From Blasia pusilla (Eukaryota; Marchantiophyta; Marchantiopsida; Blasiales), in NCBI GenBank assembly GCA_050084515.1, contig CM114272.1, positions 61,690,001 through 61,754,000 of the forward strand: DNA of 64,000 nt, written 5' to 3'. A program made the translations under genes and the position numbers. Shown here in pieces: positions 1 to 13,613 of the stretch. The notes beneath the pieces were generated by a model. It had not been told where the DNA came from and made no database searches. It saw only the letters and a list, made by a program, of their open reading frames with translations. The stretch's first letter is position 1. Every line of letters starts with the position of its first letter.

Positions 1-334
1 TCAAATCTACGCTATCCTATCAGCTACGCTTCTCGCACACGCGCTTGCTCATGCTCATGCTCATGCTCCTCCTACTCCCTCTCTTCTCGGACCTCTCATC
101 TTCAAGCTCCCACGATCGATCAGGGACTCAAAAGAATCGGCCTGACGTTCTAGAGAAACAGAACTCGTATCCTCGCAACGCGATTGCGAAGGTCTGAATG
201 AATTCAGATCCTGACGTTTGTAGGGGCGGAGAGGGTTACTGGTGATGCAGCTTCCACCTCCAAATCACCATCTCCAGCAAGAAATGGGAGTTTCATTAGG
301 GTTGAACGAAACTAGCACTTGAGAGTAATATTGG
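1..334. other. no gene recognised
   Basis: This stretch has mixed composition with a short CATGCT repeat near 50-70. I see no long open frame, no splice-like structure and no repeat shared with the rest of the window. Confidence 0.4.
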
Positions 335-343
335 CAGTGTCAC

Positions 344-474
344 CCCTTATGGGCACCTCCCGTGCGAGCCGTATATTAGCGACGGGAATAGCTGTAGGGC
401 CGCCGCTTACGGGCCCTCCCATGGGCCCCGTCGCAAGTATACGGTGGAGGCTGCATGGGAAGAGGGGGGCATAA
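344..474. repeat. imperfect inverted repeat (hairpin)
   Basis: Bases 369-386 and 427-444 are reverse complements at 16 of 18 positions. Between them lies the near-palindrome GGGCCCTCCCATGGGCCC (411-428), and weaker pairing extends outward to about 344 and 474. The core is much more GC-rich than its flanks. It could be a small foldback element or the end of a larger transposon. No target duplication was found. Confidence 0.6.
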
Positions 475-485
475 TAAGTAGTTGA

Positions 486-916
486 AATGCGCAATTGGAG
501 TTTCACTTATTTTTATAATTAATGAAAAATGTTGTACTCCTTGTAAAAAAATTTATGTATTAAGGATAGTGGAGTTGTAAAAACATATTTTGATAGATAA
601 TTAAACCATTATGAATGTGGGTAGCATGATTATTGGTCTCGTGCTGTAGATTGATGATCATATTGCTCACTTTTGTAAAAACGCTTTGATTCTAAGATTG
701 AAGGATGAATTCTTGGTTTTCAACAACCTTCACGCTTCGACGACTCTCCGCATTGACACATCCCGTACCTAAAGCATGTCCAATTTAGCAAGACTCTTCT
801 CCCAAATGCATTGTAATGCGGACCTCATTTGAATTTGAATTCTCTTATATCATGAGTCCTAGGCCCCGTACACACATAAGTGCAAGATAGTTTTCACATG
901 TACCTTATATAGTTAC
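486..916. other. no gene recognised
   Basis: AT-rich intergenic sequence. No domain, long frame or repeat relationship was recognised. Confidence 0.35.
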
Positions 917-950
917 AACTGGTAAGGTGCCCGTACGATGCACGCTCAGG
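917..950 (-). mobile_element. Helitron-like 3' terminus fragment
   Basis: The sequence ACTGGTAAGGTGCCCGTACG followed by ATGCACG resembles the reverse complement of the Helitron 3' ends seen elsewhere in this window (compare 25964-25991): the CTAG-like end, then the CCCGTGC/GCACGGG hairpin. The hairpin is degraded here (CCCGTAC/GCACG). It sits at the edge of the repeat that is duplicated at 41.7 kb, so it probably marks a junction between two elements. Confidence 0.45.
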
Positions 951-3900
951 GGGGACAATCTATGTATGCCTCCTATATCACCTATGATGTTTTGGGGTCG
1001 GAAACCCCTAACTTATAAGTGAAATTTTTTTTCCTCCCCTTACTTACTTTAGAACTGCAAGTTTTTAGAAATTATGACCCCTATATTTTGTTAAGTAAAT
1101 TTTTATCCTGATTTGTTTAGGGGCTTAAAAGTAAAGATAAGTACCCCTTTTTGTGGCGATCTTGTTTTTTTGCACTTTATAACAGGCTATTAACAGCCTT
1201 CAGCAATACCCAAGCCACTGCCAAACATAGTAATGATATGTAAGGTGGAATTATCTACATGTTTCCACTGACTCAATATTTAGTGCAACTTCTACTTTCC
1301 CCATTACTTTGGCATCTATGACGGACAGGAATTGAACCTTAGTATGGGCAGGATGCTCATATGGCCACGTCGTCATCCCCCTAACCTATCCCCTCCCACA
1401 ACTAGCCTATCCTAATCTCAGAAAATGACTTCATACTATAACATGCACATCACTTGGCAAAAGATGACACACTACGAACATAATTATTGATCACTTGTAA
1501 ATCATCGTTATTCAATTCATATATCCTGGATGTAAGACTTGGCTTCATGGACAAACTCACATTTGAACTCATCATTTCAATATCAATATATTGGCCATCA
1601 CATGTATCATATGTGAACAAGGTGTTGCTCTTACCTAAGCGTCGATACCAATTGCACAATATTTGACAGACACTGCATGTCTGCCCATCTTTTGGGATAG
1701 GCCGGTCCAAAAGATCAATAGGAGATCTACATCTATGCCATTGACTACCATATTTTTGTTTGACGAATAAAATATGATCTAACCAAAATGCCTTTGTAGG
1801 GACTACTCTGTTCTCATCCAACTCTTTTTGTTTTTTCTTATTTGACTTACTTGATCTGGTAGAAGGGCCAACTTGTGTAGTAGACTCAAACCAAACAGCT
1901 ATATCACTTCCAATGTCAACATAACAAGTTGGGCAATCTAGATTAGTCGGTTCTTTTAACTTACCTATAGTGTAATATTTTTTTTTGTGATCGATATTAG
2001 CCTATCTTTAGAAATGAAAGGATTGCAAGCCCAATCACTCACCAAAGTAGATTTGTAGTATGTTCTACCCTCAAATATCATTGTGGGCATAACTCAACAA
2101 GGAACTCTATATATGCACTCCTCCAAAATTAAACTAAATACATGCCTTACCTCATGTCCCAATTTTTTTGTCTCTATGGATAGATTGTAATCTGCATCCT
2201 CAGTCAATTCTTCACCAATCACTCTAGACTCAATAGAAGTCGGTGCATCACTTTCCCGCACATCAAGACTATTGAAATCCCTTGGCATTGGATCATCAAC
2301 TTCTGTTCCATCAAAACTAGACTCCTTGGGTGGACGAGGGCCTGCTATTGGTCTATGTTCTATGAAATCCTCAGAGTCATCACATGCAACTGCCTCATTT
2401 ATAACAACATAATCAGGCCACGTCTCTGCCTCATCATCCCATGGATGCAACCACCATATATTGCCTCTAACCTGTAGGCAAAGAGGATCTAGGAGACATA
2501 TTCAACCTGGTCAATATTGATTTGGCTTCATCCAAACCCTCTTTAAAGGCATCAATTACCAGCTCATGATTATTAGTATGAATCAATGAAAAGTCAAACA
2601 TGTTGGGAGCCTCTTCTCCTACACCTAACGGATGGAATGTTCCCCACACATGATCTTGCTTTGGGTAAGACTGTCCAATCTTTAATCCTTCTGGTCCAAA
2701 TTCCAAGCGAGCCTCTATTCAATCCCATTGCACTATCCAACAAAGACCCAAAATCATAGTTGCGTTCATGGCCGCTATTTCCACCTACCTTGCTGAAGAA
2801 GATCTCACAACAGTAAGATCCTAGGAGATTAAATGAAAATTTCAAATATGGATACTTGTCACGAAATGCACACATTGGTAATACAATAAAATGGCAAGAT
2901 ATGTTGATATCATGGAAAGCTTGCATTGATATCATATTCTTCTCTATCACAAATCCTACACTCCATGTCACAAAATGATCACCATGTCTCAGCCAAAGTC
3001 TCCATAGTCGAAATTACCACAACACTTTAGATGCCCAAACCACACGACTCCTCAAGTCATGCTTACGTGAGAAAAAAATGTCAATGTAATCACCACAAAC
3101 CTCCAAGTATAGTTGGGTCCCTAGGCTTTTGTCATGACGAACATCCATTCTCTCAAACATATCTTGCAAACAAGCTTGCACTCTCTTTGAAGCAATTCGT
3201 TGAGGCCCAGCCCAATTTTTCCTGTCAATCTTATTCACATCATCCCACTTCAAGCCATGCTCATGAATTTTGTAGTAAATGGTAAATGGTAAATAGATCA
3301 ATCCCGTGGGACCCAAAGGGTCAAAAGTCTATAGACATTTGTCACATATGATAGAGATGCATGCTGATCTCCAAGGGCACAAGTAGTTGAGCATCTATCT
3401 AATGGAATAATTTCCTTCTTCCCATTGTGAGGTGCATCCTGGTCTCCAAAGCCACAGAGATCATCATTAGGAAGAACGGAGACAAAATACTACCATCCTT
3501 CCCACCCCACGTTGTACCTAGGTGTAGTAGAGTTAACACCCCTAAAATCCTCCATTATTAGTTTTCTTCGACGGACATCCCCGTCACTGGCATGTCCCAA
3601 TAAAGGCTCGACATGAGCTTGACAATACTCATTCCACATTGCTTTCAACAGCACCCAATGTTGTCTCACCCACTCTACAGTGAACTTGTTACAAGTGGGA
3701 GTAACACAGATGGCCAATTTAGGCATAGACTCATGAAGAGGATTTACAATGATAACTCTAGCATACATGCATTTACAATAATCCTAGAAAGTACTTCCAA
3801 TCTTATGGTAGCCCTCATCACCCTCCCCGACCAGTACTTCCATTCAATATGAACACATGTGTGCCTCTTTCGGCCCACAAAAACCAATCAGGATATTATA

Positions 3901-5589
3901 CTTGGCCTCCCGTCTGTCACACATGACTCTTAAATGTTAGGTTGTATTCATAAGGAACTAATCACTTAGTTTCTAATGATTTGTAGTACCAAATCTCAAA
4001 CACTCATCTAGGCCTCTCCTTAATCCTTTTTTTGTCCTCTACAAACATTACAGGCACATCTCCTTCAATTCCAAGAGTCTACATTGATGCAGAAAAAATT
4101 CTGCCAACCTCCATGAATATCTGTTTGTGCAATCCAACTCTAAAAGATGGTGACTTGGCTCTCTCTTGCTTCAATTTTTTTTAGACTTGGACCACCTAAG
4201 TTCTTCTGAAAGAAGTGGGCCACTTCCCTACCACCAAATTGTAGGATTTCTTGGGCTATGGCTCTTGTTCTCTTACTATACCTAAATCCTTTGGCAACTC
4301 TGGTTAGATTTCTAGCTACATCTGTCATGAGATCCCATAACCCTTCTTTGCCACCAAATGCTCCAGTCCTATGCCCATTCACTATATTCCTAAGGAATAG
4401 TCTAAGATCCTTCCTATATGTAGATACTCCTATTAAATCCTCTAGCTTCCTCCGCCTAGTACTCAAGGCAACTACTTTGGCAGCATACTGAGACAGAAGC
4501 CATCGTTTTTTTTTTAATTTGGAAGTCAAATTCCCAACGTGCTTTTTGTGCTCCGTCTTGGTAAGATGGTCCAACCATATTCCACCACTTGTATCTCTGG
4601 CTCCTTTTGGCACTAAAGCTTCAGCTTCCCTGTGCACCTGACCACGGAAATCATCCAGCCACTTTACTGACTCACAATTACTGCATATTAGGTTCAAAAA
4701 CCCACCACCATTGTAAGACAACCTTTTGCATTGCTCGTGTCTAAAACAACCCTCAATATTCTCTACAGACTCTGTTGTAGGCTTCTAAACCTGTGCACAA
4801 CAGGTTAACTCACAATCCCACAAGGCCCCTCCCTCTTGATCATCAAAAACAGCCTTGACATCCATTCAATCTTCTCTCCACTTAACCATTTCATCCCACA
4901 ACCCTAACACAGCAAACTTAGTCCAAGATATACTGCCAAATCTAACGCACCTTTCCCATAAGAGCTCCTAGCATTGGACTTATCTTCTCTGAAAAACTTC
5001 AGGATTGACCCTTGTGATGGGTGTTGATCCTTGGCATCTGCTTTCCTTGGTCTGCCTCTCTTCCCATACCTCAATGTCATTTCCACAGAAGCCTCTTTGA
5101 CCTCAAAGGCATCCAAGTGATCTCGGCTAACCAAGTGCTATCTCAAATTATGATCCAAATTCAGTTTCTTTGGGCATATGTCTGTATGCGACTTTCCACA
5201 AACTCTACACCTGACCTTAAACATGTATGACATAGTGGAATACTGAGGATATGTGGGAGAGAGTGTCACAAAAAAATACCTCCGCCCCCAACATCCTCAT
5301 ACAGTTGGGTGACAATATCCAGTCCTCTAGAGATGGCCTCACCATGATCGTTAACTAAATGTTTTGTCCTAAAATTGCTAAAGAAATTTGCAATAGCTTT
5401 TACATTCTAGGAGTTCTCTGCATTCCCATAGTTCACTCTACACTCCAAACACTCTAGATGTCCTCTGACATCTGTTCCATCATCCCATGTCCTCACCCTC
5501 TAGTTGTGGTCCTTGTATCCATTCTTCTCAACCCGCTTCCTTAATCTCATGAACTCATCATTCAAGGATTTGCCAGCTTGCTCTGCCAT
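946..5589 (-). pseudogene. decayed unclassified transposon-like gene (zinc fingers, AT-hook, PIP-box)
   Basis: Minus-strand open pieces in order give one long, broken protein. It starts at an ATG at 5589 (MAEQAGKSLNDEF). A Cys/His cluster follows (CLEC ... KHLVNDH, about 5480-5340). A second cluster (CRVCGK ... HLVSRDH, about 5212-5110) contains an in-frame TAG. Then come an AT-hook (RGRPRK, about 5066-5042), a canonical PIP-box QGSILKFF (5014-4991), and a basic region with NLICSNCESV (4721-4140). The later pieces contain TGLIYLPF and GTQLYLEVCGDYIDIFFS (3316-3014), and SCEIFFSK-like and WGTFHPL segments (2971-2467). The last pieces are acidic (2450-2094) and end with VCQILCNWYRRLGKSN (1821-1450). 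Stops and frame changes break it, although some gaps may be introns. The terminal about 850 bp (946-1790) recurs at 40.6-41.7 kb, so this is a dispersed mobile element and not a host gene. I do not recognise the transposase class. BED/hAT-like or another DNA transposon is possible, but I see no DDE motif I would defend. Confidence 0.6.
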
Positions 5590-6361
5590 CAACCCTCACT
5601 CAAACGTTAACAAGGCCCGGACAAGACCTTGGTTTGAGAGATCAACCGAACTCACCGGATGTGCGTGAGTTTCAGTATGGTTCTCAGATACATGAGCTGA
5701 ACCCGCTACGGTCTCAGAGACATTAGACAATGTGGCTGCAAAAGACTAGGAGGACACTCGCATTGTCCTCCCACAAGGGATCACAGGTAACTATGGAATG
5801 ATACCTACTATTCCATCCAATTCCATCAGCAGAATTAACTCTCGAGAATTACCTTCTTTGCATTCCGATGCATTCTACCAGGGAGTCTAAAAGTCCCAAA
5901 AATCAAAATCAAAATCCAAAATTCCAAAACATTTCAGGCGCTCGTCTACTAGTGATTGCCCATCTATGTAACCTAAAACACGAAATGGCTCATCAGTCTG
6001 TCCTTCACCCCTCTTTTCAACCAATCTTATACTACCTCTAGTAGAGGTAAACATTGTACACTATCGGAATACACACAAGCCACAAGAGAGAATACAACAC
6101 CACAAATCAAATCCAAATGAATAGTATTATCAAATGCCACCTTGCATTCAATCTCACTCAATATTGCATTCTTTAAGACAAGTTTCATAATTTTGAATGT
6201 CACTCATAAAAATTAATGTCACCTCCTTAATTTAAGACATTGCAAATTGATCCCTAAAAGAAGAAATATCTTGTAAGGTACTCAATCCAAAATCCCAAAA
6301 TCCAATGGACCAACTTGCTATATGAACTGATGTTAAAGTCTCTATTGCATTTTTTCAACAA
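5590..6361. other. spacer without recognised gene
   Basis: This stretch lies between two transposon-derived fragments. It has scattered short frames only, and I see no defined motif. Confidence 0.35.
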
Positions 6362-6950
6362 CTAGAGTATACGAGAAGGTAGTCCTATTGGGGCAAGTCC
6401 CATGGTAAGATCAATCACTAGTAGGCACAGATTGACCCTTTGGTGTTTCTTGCCATAACACCAAGCACATAGGCATCTTAGGCACTGCACTAAATCATAC
6501 ATACCATCTTGGTACACCTTGCATGCATCACAAAAGTGACGCCGGCATATTTCTGCATCAGGAACATCGACAGGGTTGTCCACAATGTGGTCTACGGTAG
6601 TCCTCCAACAAGCAAGCAAGTCCTCGGACAACCCGGGTGATAAATGGAGTAAAACTCATTGTGAGCACACTTGATGAGCCTTGTCTCAAACTCCGTACGT
6701 CCAATAACACGACCCACCAGCCCACAAGAGAAATAGACGGTCATGAGCACATATGTCACACACCCAAGGTCCATACCAGTCGTGATTTCCAAGCAGTGCA
6801 ACAGGGATGCACATTTGACCTTTACCACTATCTGGGTTGGTGGGGAATGCCACCTCCAACCCAATGAAAGTGGCGACCACAAGCACCATAACAAAATAGA
6901 ATACCACCTCCCTCATCACAAGAAAAGCAGCATGGGGGGGATCCATCCAG
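6362..6950 (-). pseudogene. Cys-rich zinc-binding fragment, probably the same element upstream
   Basis: The minus-strand frames carry CRRHFCDACKVYQDGMYDL followed by VQCLRCLCAWCY, a dense CxxC cluster (about 6550-6450). It is preceded in another frame by EFETRLIKCAHNEFYSIYHP (about 6700-6630). The change of frame within about 150 bases shows decay or an intron. It lies upstream, on the same strand, of the transposon-like gene at 5589-946 and may be its N-terminal zinc-finger region. That link is inference from order and strand only. Confidence 0.4.
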
Positions 6951-7423
6951 TGATACTGAACATTAGAATACTAACCTAACATGGGAACATTCGAAATTGT
7001 GTGTGTGAGGTGTTCGATGATTCTTACCCACAACAAAGAATTGTTTGTGTCTCTGACTCTCTATGATCCACAACGTGGAGCAGTAGTCCACTAGTGGTCT
7101 AATCCAATGGCCTCCAATAGGGTTGTCACTTCCCTATGGGCTCCTTCAATATATCCTCCAAAAATAGGGAATAACCATGTGTAGTCATGAATTATACCCA
7201 ATTATAGATGCACAAACTTCACAACAAACAGAGCAATGACATATGGATATATTGTTAACTTGGTAACACCAAAAGTGTTCACATCATTCTCATTTGTACT
7301 CACAACACATGGAGCTAGAGCATATGGTGATATTGCTAAGTTGGTCATACCATAATTTTTCAACACACTAAGTAGCCTTGATATGCATCTGGCATCTACA
7401 CATTCATTAGCCTAATTGGACAA

Positions 7424-7426
<3 letters not shown>
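6951..7426. other. repeat-rich spacer
   Basis: No gene seen. Two loose copies (about 7225 and 7320) of a motif containing ATATTGCTAAGTTGGTCA belong to a degenerate repeat series that recurs at about 7685, 9490 and 10210. Confidence 0.4.

Positions 7427-7500
<74 letters not shown>
7427..7500. repeat. (TC)n microsatellite, 37 units
   Basis: An uninterrupted TC dinucleotide run of 74 bases. It lies just left of a ruined copia element; a longer run of the same kind lies to its right at 9192-9289. Confidence 0.97.
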
Positions 7501-7503
<3 letters not shown>

Positions 7504-8984
7504 GTCTCCAATAGGATTTAATGGCATCAAACCCTCTCTTTACATCCTTCCAAGTCTCAAGAACCATGCAACTAGGAACATGATCTATGGTTTTGAGGCT
7601 ATGACAGTCACTACTTAATGAAGAAAGTATCACTCCACTTCTTGGTGTCCTACTCTGAATTAACAACACATTTACCAAGAGCAATGCTTATATTGCTAAG
7701 CTGGTCACACTTTATTTTTTCAACACATTCAATAGACTTCCTTGGTTGCTCAAAGACAATGAATGAAGTCATGGGTGTTACTATCTACTACTTGTATCAA
7801 TCCCTTTTGTATCATCTCCTTAATAAAATGATAGTGAATGTTGATGTGTTTGGTCCTCTTACTGGATCTTGTTCTCCTTAACAAAGCACCAAGACTCTGG
7901 TTATCACATTATACTTTAGTCCTCCCTTGTTGATTCCCTATCCCACTTAATAAATATCCTAACCAAGTTGTCTGTGTGAGAACTCTAGTTAGAGCCATGT
8001 ACTTTGCTTCAGTACTCACAACTTTGCTTCTGCTTTCTTTGGGCGTTTGTCCTAACAAGAAACAGTAAACAAAGATTGATGTCAATCATCATGATTACCT
8101 CCCCAATGAGCATCAGAGTAACCACAAAATGGTTCTAAGCTGTCCTTTCTACTCTACACAAGCCCTAAGTTTGATGTCCCTTTTAGATATGTAAAAATCC
8201 TTTCCACACCAGCCCAATGGGTTGGACCTCATTCAGCCATATATCTAGAAATCATACTTACCACAAAAGAAATGTCAGTCCTGGTACAAACTACTACCCA
8301 CATCAGACTCTCTACTGCACTTTTATAAGGTATCTTTCTCATGAAGCTTCTTTCTTCTTCATTCCTGGGGTATCTGCAGGTTTGTAGTCAGATATTTTAA
8401 ACCTTGCAAGTACGCTATCTACATACGTACTTTGAAAAAGTCTAATTAATCCTTCCTTTCTATTCCTAGTTACTTTCAATAAAATAAAATCATGGATTTC
8501 TCTCACATCAATCATTCTGAACTCCTTTTTCATTGACATCTCCACAGATAGTAGCAGTCTAATCAGTACAGCATCATGTATAGGACCAATTGAACAAAAT
8601 ATTCATGAACATTCAAAATGTACACATTTTCTGCCATCATCACATCACCAAAATCCTATTTTGATAAGAAAATTATTCATCATTTGATACCATAGTCTTG
8701 ATGACTTTTAAAGTCCATAAATGGACTTGTGCAGTCTAAAAACTTGATCTTGGGAAGTAGGAATTGACAGAGCAAGCATAACTCAGATTAAAGTTTTTGT
8801 GAAGTAGACACTTTTGATAGACTTCTGCTTTTTGCTTTAGAAGATATACACATGTATATCTTGAAAAATCATCTATAAACGTCAAGAATGCTCGAGCTCC
8901 ATGGAATGTACACGTGCTTATTAGAATGTCCACAAACATCAGAATGAAATAAGCCAAGAACATCTTCAGCTCATCTTACCATCA

Positions 8985-10135
<1,151 letters not shown>

Positions 10136-10440
10136 TACAAGCTCGCTTTCTAAGGCTAGAAGATCTAGTCATCACTTGGTCTCTTGCACAAAATTCAAAA
10201 CACACAAAGCAAGAGCTTATGCTGATATTGCTTAGTTGGTCACACTAGAAGGAATTTTCTTCACATTCAGTGACGTTGATTTATTGCCCAAAGTTGATGT
10301 CGTGGAGAACAGTAATGTAAATTGGAGCTCCTAGTAGGGTAGAGTAGATGGTTTGCAGCAGAGATTCCTGGTTGACGCTTGAAAGCTCAACCACAACTCT
10401 AACACCTTGTGTGATGATGGTGATGACACCTCTAGTCACT

Positions 10441-12600
10441 ACTTGGCATTAGACTTGGCACTCTGCACAGAAGTCATAAGACATAGAGCGAGACATAAAA
10501 CCTCTAGTGAATAGAGTTAAAAAAAAGCTATCAACAAAAGAGCATGGAGGAAGCATTTAAAATGTCTGATCTCTCTCTCTCGAAAAAAATTCCAAAAAAT
10601 ATATTAAATCCCAAAAACTGATATCATTGGTGATATTGAAGTAACCTTGATGGAGTATGCCATGGGCAGTAATGTATATGGTTGAAGTGCATCCTCTAGA
10701 AAGTTTTGCAAAGCATGAACAATCTTCTCAAAAGGTAGCTTCACTTGAGTATTGACACAAAAAAGGACTTAGTCTGGTTACTTCATTAGACACTTAACTC
10801 TTCCGTAAATTGATTTCCTTGCTATTCAAGCACCATCCGTCTGACCATTAACCATAGCATTTTATCTTGTACCTAATCCAGGTAGTGAAGTTCTTGGTCA
10901 ACTACGTCATGGCAGTTTCATATTGGGGTAAAGACATGTGGTTGAACTTTCTAAATCTCAATACTCCATGGCTAGAATCTTGCCTTGCTTTAAATTTGAA
11001 TCCCACCTCCTATGGCTACAAGGTATCCAAACTCCTGGAGCAAGAAAAATTTGCATGAACAAAGTTCAACAAATCTACTGAATGAACATCTCTTGGTATT
11101 TTCTGTATCTTCATGCTAAGATCGGAGGAGGTTTAGTAGCAACTCTCTTCCACATGCAAGGTATAGGTAAACTTTATCTGTATTCTTTTTAGAGTCTCTC
11201 AAATGGCCTTGCTTCACACTCTTGTAATCATACAAGATCATAACTATTCTACCTCAAGATCTGGTATGGATGATGTTTAGTCTCCTTCCAGGAAATATAA
11301 AAGGCATCTAGGATGAATTCTCTCCAATAAATTTTAAGTCGAATAGGGCTCAAGATAAAGCTACAAATCCTTATCCTTATACTGTCAATATATCGTTCAA
11401 AATAGATATGATCAGCGAAGAAATGAAAAAGATTCTCGATTCAATTTTCACTAATGTGAATCATTTTTCTACATATTAGATCTTCGTGGAAATACTTAAG
11501 TAGGACTAAACCAACCATGAATACAATCTTCACACCCTACATATTATAGATGGAAGGCTCATGAAAGAAACAGAACTATATACATAGAAAATCAGACGGA
11601 ACAAATCTGGGCGGAGTTTGTTTCGTGAAACCAGTATTTCCTTGTTGTTTATTAGTGTACATTATGTTTAGACAACTCCAGCCGGTTTCTTGCACATAAA
11701 ACATTGGAAGGACTATTTCTTCTTGAAATTTCAGGAAGAAACAATGTGGTGGGCTAATACAGAAATGTTGGAGAGTTAGGGATCTTTCAATAAACAATAT
11801 GTCAACAGTTGGCAATAAACACAACACCCATGATCAAGAGATCCTGAAATAAAAAACCCTCGGTACACAATCAAAGCAAGGCATGCGATTACAATATGAC
11901 TTGCTGAAGCGATCTTGCTGAATACTCTAAGAGAGAAAATTTACTCATTAACTATTGCTTGTCTATCCGAGAGAGAGAGATTGTGTCAGGCAAAAAAGGG
12001 AAAAAAAACTGACTCATTAAGTAGTGTCTGATGTAGCCTTGCTGAGAGAGAGAGAGAGAGTTCTCTATGGTTTGTCGTAGCCTTGCGACCATGAGAGTGC
12101 TTGCCTTAAGACCCTGTCGCGCCTTGCTGGTTGGACGGTGCTGAGAACAATAGAGTGCTTGAAAATCGCTTCTAATCTGAATAAAACTCTATTCCAAGCG
12201 TGACCTCTCATGCGAAAACGAGAATGTTGCAATACCACTCCAAGTTTTCTTGGACGATTAGCACTCCTCAAGCTGCGGCCCCAAGCTCCGACCCGAAACG
12301 ATCAACATTCCTTTCTTGCTCTTTTCTGCACCCCGAGATGCATTCCTTCACACACGGGCCTCGCTCTCTTCCGCCCGCCAACATCCTCATTAGGTTAGAT
12401 AAGCATTTAAAATTAAAAATTAATTAAAAAATCCCCCTCGTTTATTTTATTGGGCTAGCTAAAAAATACTTAAAGAGCTGACACGTGGACCAATACATGG
12501 ATGAGACGTGTATCCATCAATTTTCTTAAAATCTCCTTACTTTCTTGGACACCCTCCGTGTACTCCCGATAATTAATAATGCCCTCTTGTTTTTATAAGT
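10441..12600. other. no gene recognised; short GA run
   Basis: Mixed sequence with short frames only. A (GA) run of about 20 bases sits at 12041-12060, and there is a somewhat GC-richer patch at about 12090-12380. No domain was recognised on either strand. Confidence 0.35.
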
Positions 12601-13613
12601 GCAGCTGTAAATAAAAAAATACCCTTAAGTTCTTCCACAATACTGTATAAGTCTTCCCCGAAATCCAATAAAAAAAACCTATACTTTTATCACATGTGAC
12701 GTGTCTTTTCCATGGAAGTGAGACCCCCGCGGATGCTCGAAAAATAAAAAATCGTTTGAAGAGCTTTTGTTTAGTGTATAGTCTGTAATGGGAAGGGATT
12801 AATGATGATACACAAAAATTCAAACTTTTTTCTTTTTTCCCATATCATGTGAAACATTTTCTTGCTTTCCAATTTCCATGTGTCAATAGGACCTTAAGAA
12901 ACATATGTCAATAATACTTTTTAAAAATTATGTTTAAAGTTTGAAATTTAGGTTAATTTTAAAATTTAAGTATAATTTCCACTTTTTAAAATCTTAAAAA
13001 GAGTAAGAAAAATTCACCTCTAAATAATATCCATCTCCCTTAAATAATTTCACTCCTCCTTAAAAGCCCAAACAATAATATTTTTCTCCTTCCGCTCTTC
13101 CCACCAAAATAACATTCACTAACCAAAATCTTAGCTAATTTTAATTAACGAAATCATTTTCCTCTTCCATTCAAATTCATTTTCTTTTCTAAAAATATCA
13201 CATGTGAATTAATCTGATTATTTTTAAAAATAATGACGTTTTTCATTTTATATTTTAAATATAAATTTTATTTTATAAAATCTTAGAAGAGTAATAACAT
13301 TTCATTCTTCTTTGTAATTATAATACTCGATTAAAATTTAGATGATATCCCAATCCCCTAAGTAACTTTACCTTTTTTTAAATTTAAACAAAATCTACTC
13401 CATCTCCATTCATATTTATTTTCTCTTTCTAAAAAATATGAATTGAGCCAAAAATTCTAAAATTTTGGCTATTTATCATTATTATTTCATTTTATTAATA
13501 TTTATAACCACCCATTACTAATTTATTAATATATATTCTACTCAAATCCCTATTCGTTCCTTTGTCCTTATCTATTTCTACCCATCTAATATGGCCCAAG
13601 CAACCAATTCAAG
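12600..13613 (-). mobile_element. AT-rich Helitron-derived block, copy 1
   Basis: The part at about 12740-12920 matches the small Helitrons at 25964-26175 and 44952-45175: GGGATTAATGATG, then CATGTGAAACATTTTCTTG, then GTGTCAATA. The following AT-rich part, up to TTTCTACCCATCTAA at about 13590, matches the blocks ending at about 26545 and 45742. All three copies have the same order and orientation. No coding capacity. Confidence 0.65.

Noticed and set aside
10867-11058. Gypsy-type integrase remnant (NGQTDG on the minus strand, about 10840)
   Set aside because: Only a six-residue resemblance with no supporting motifs around it.
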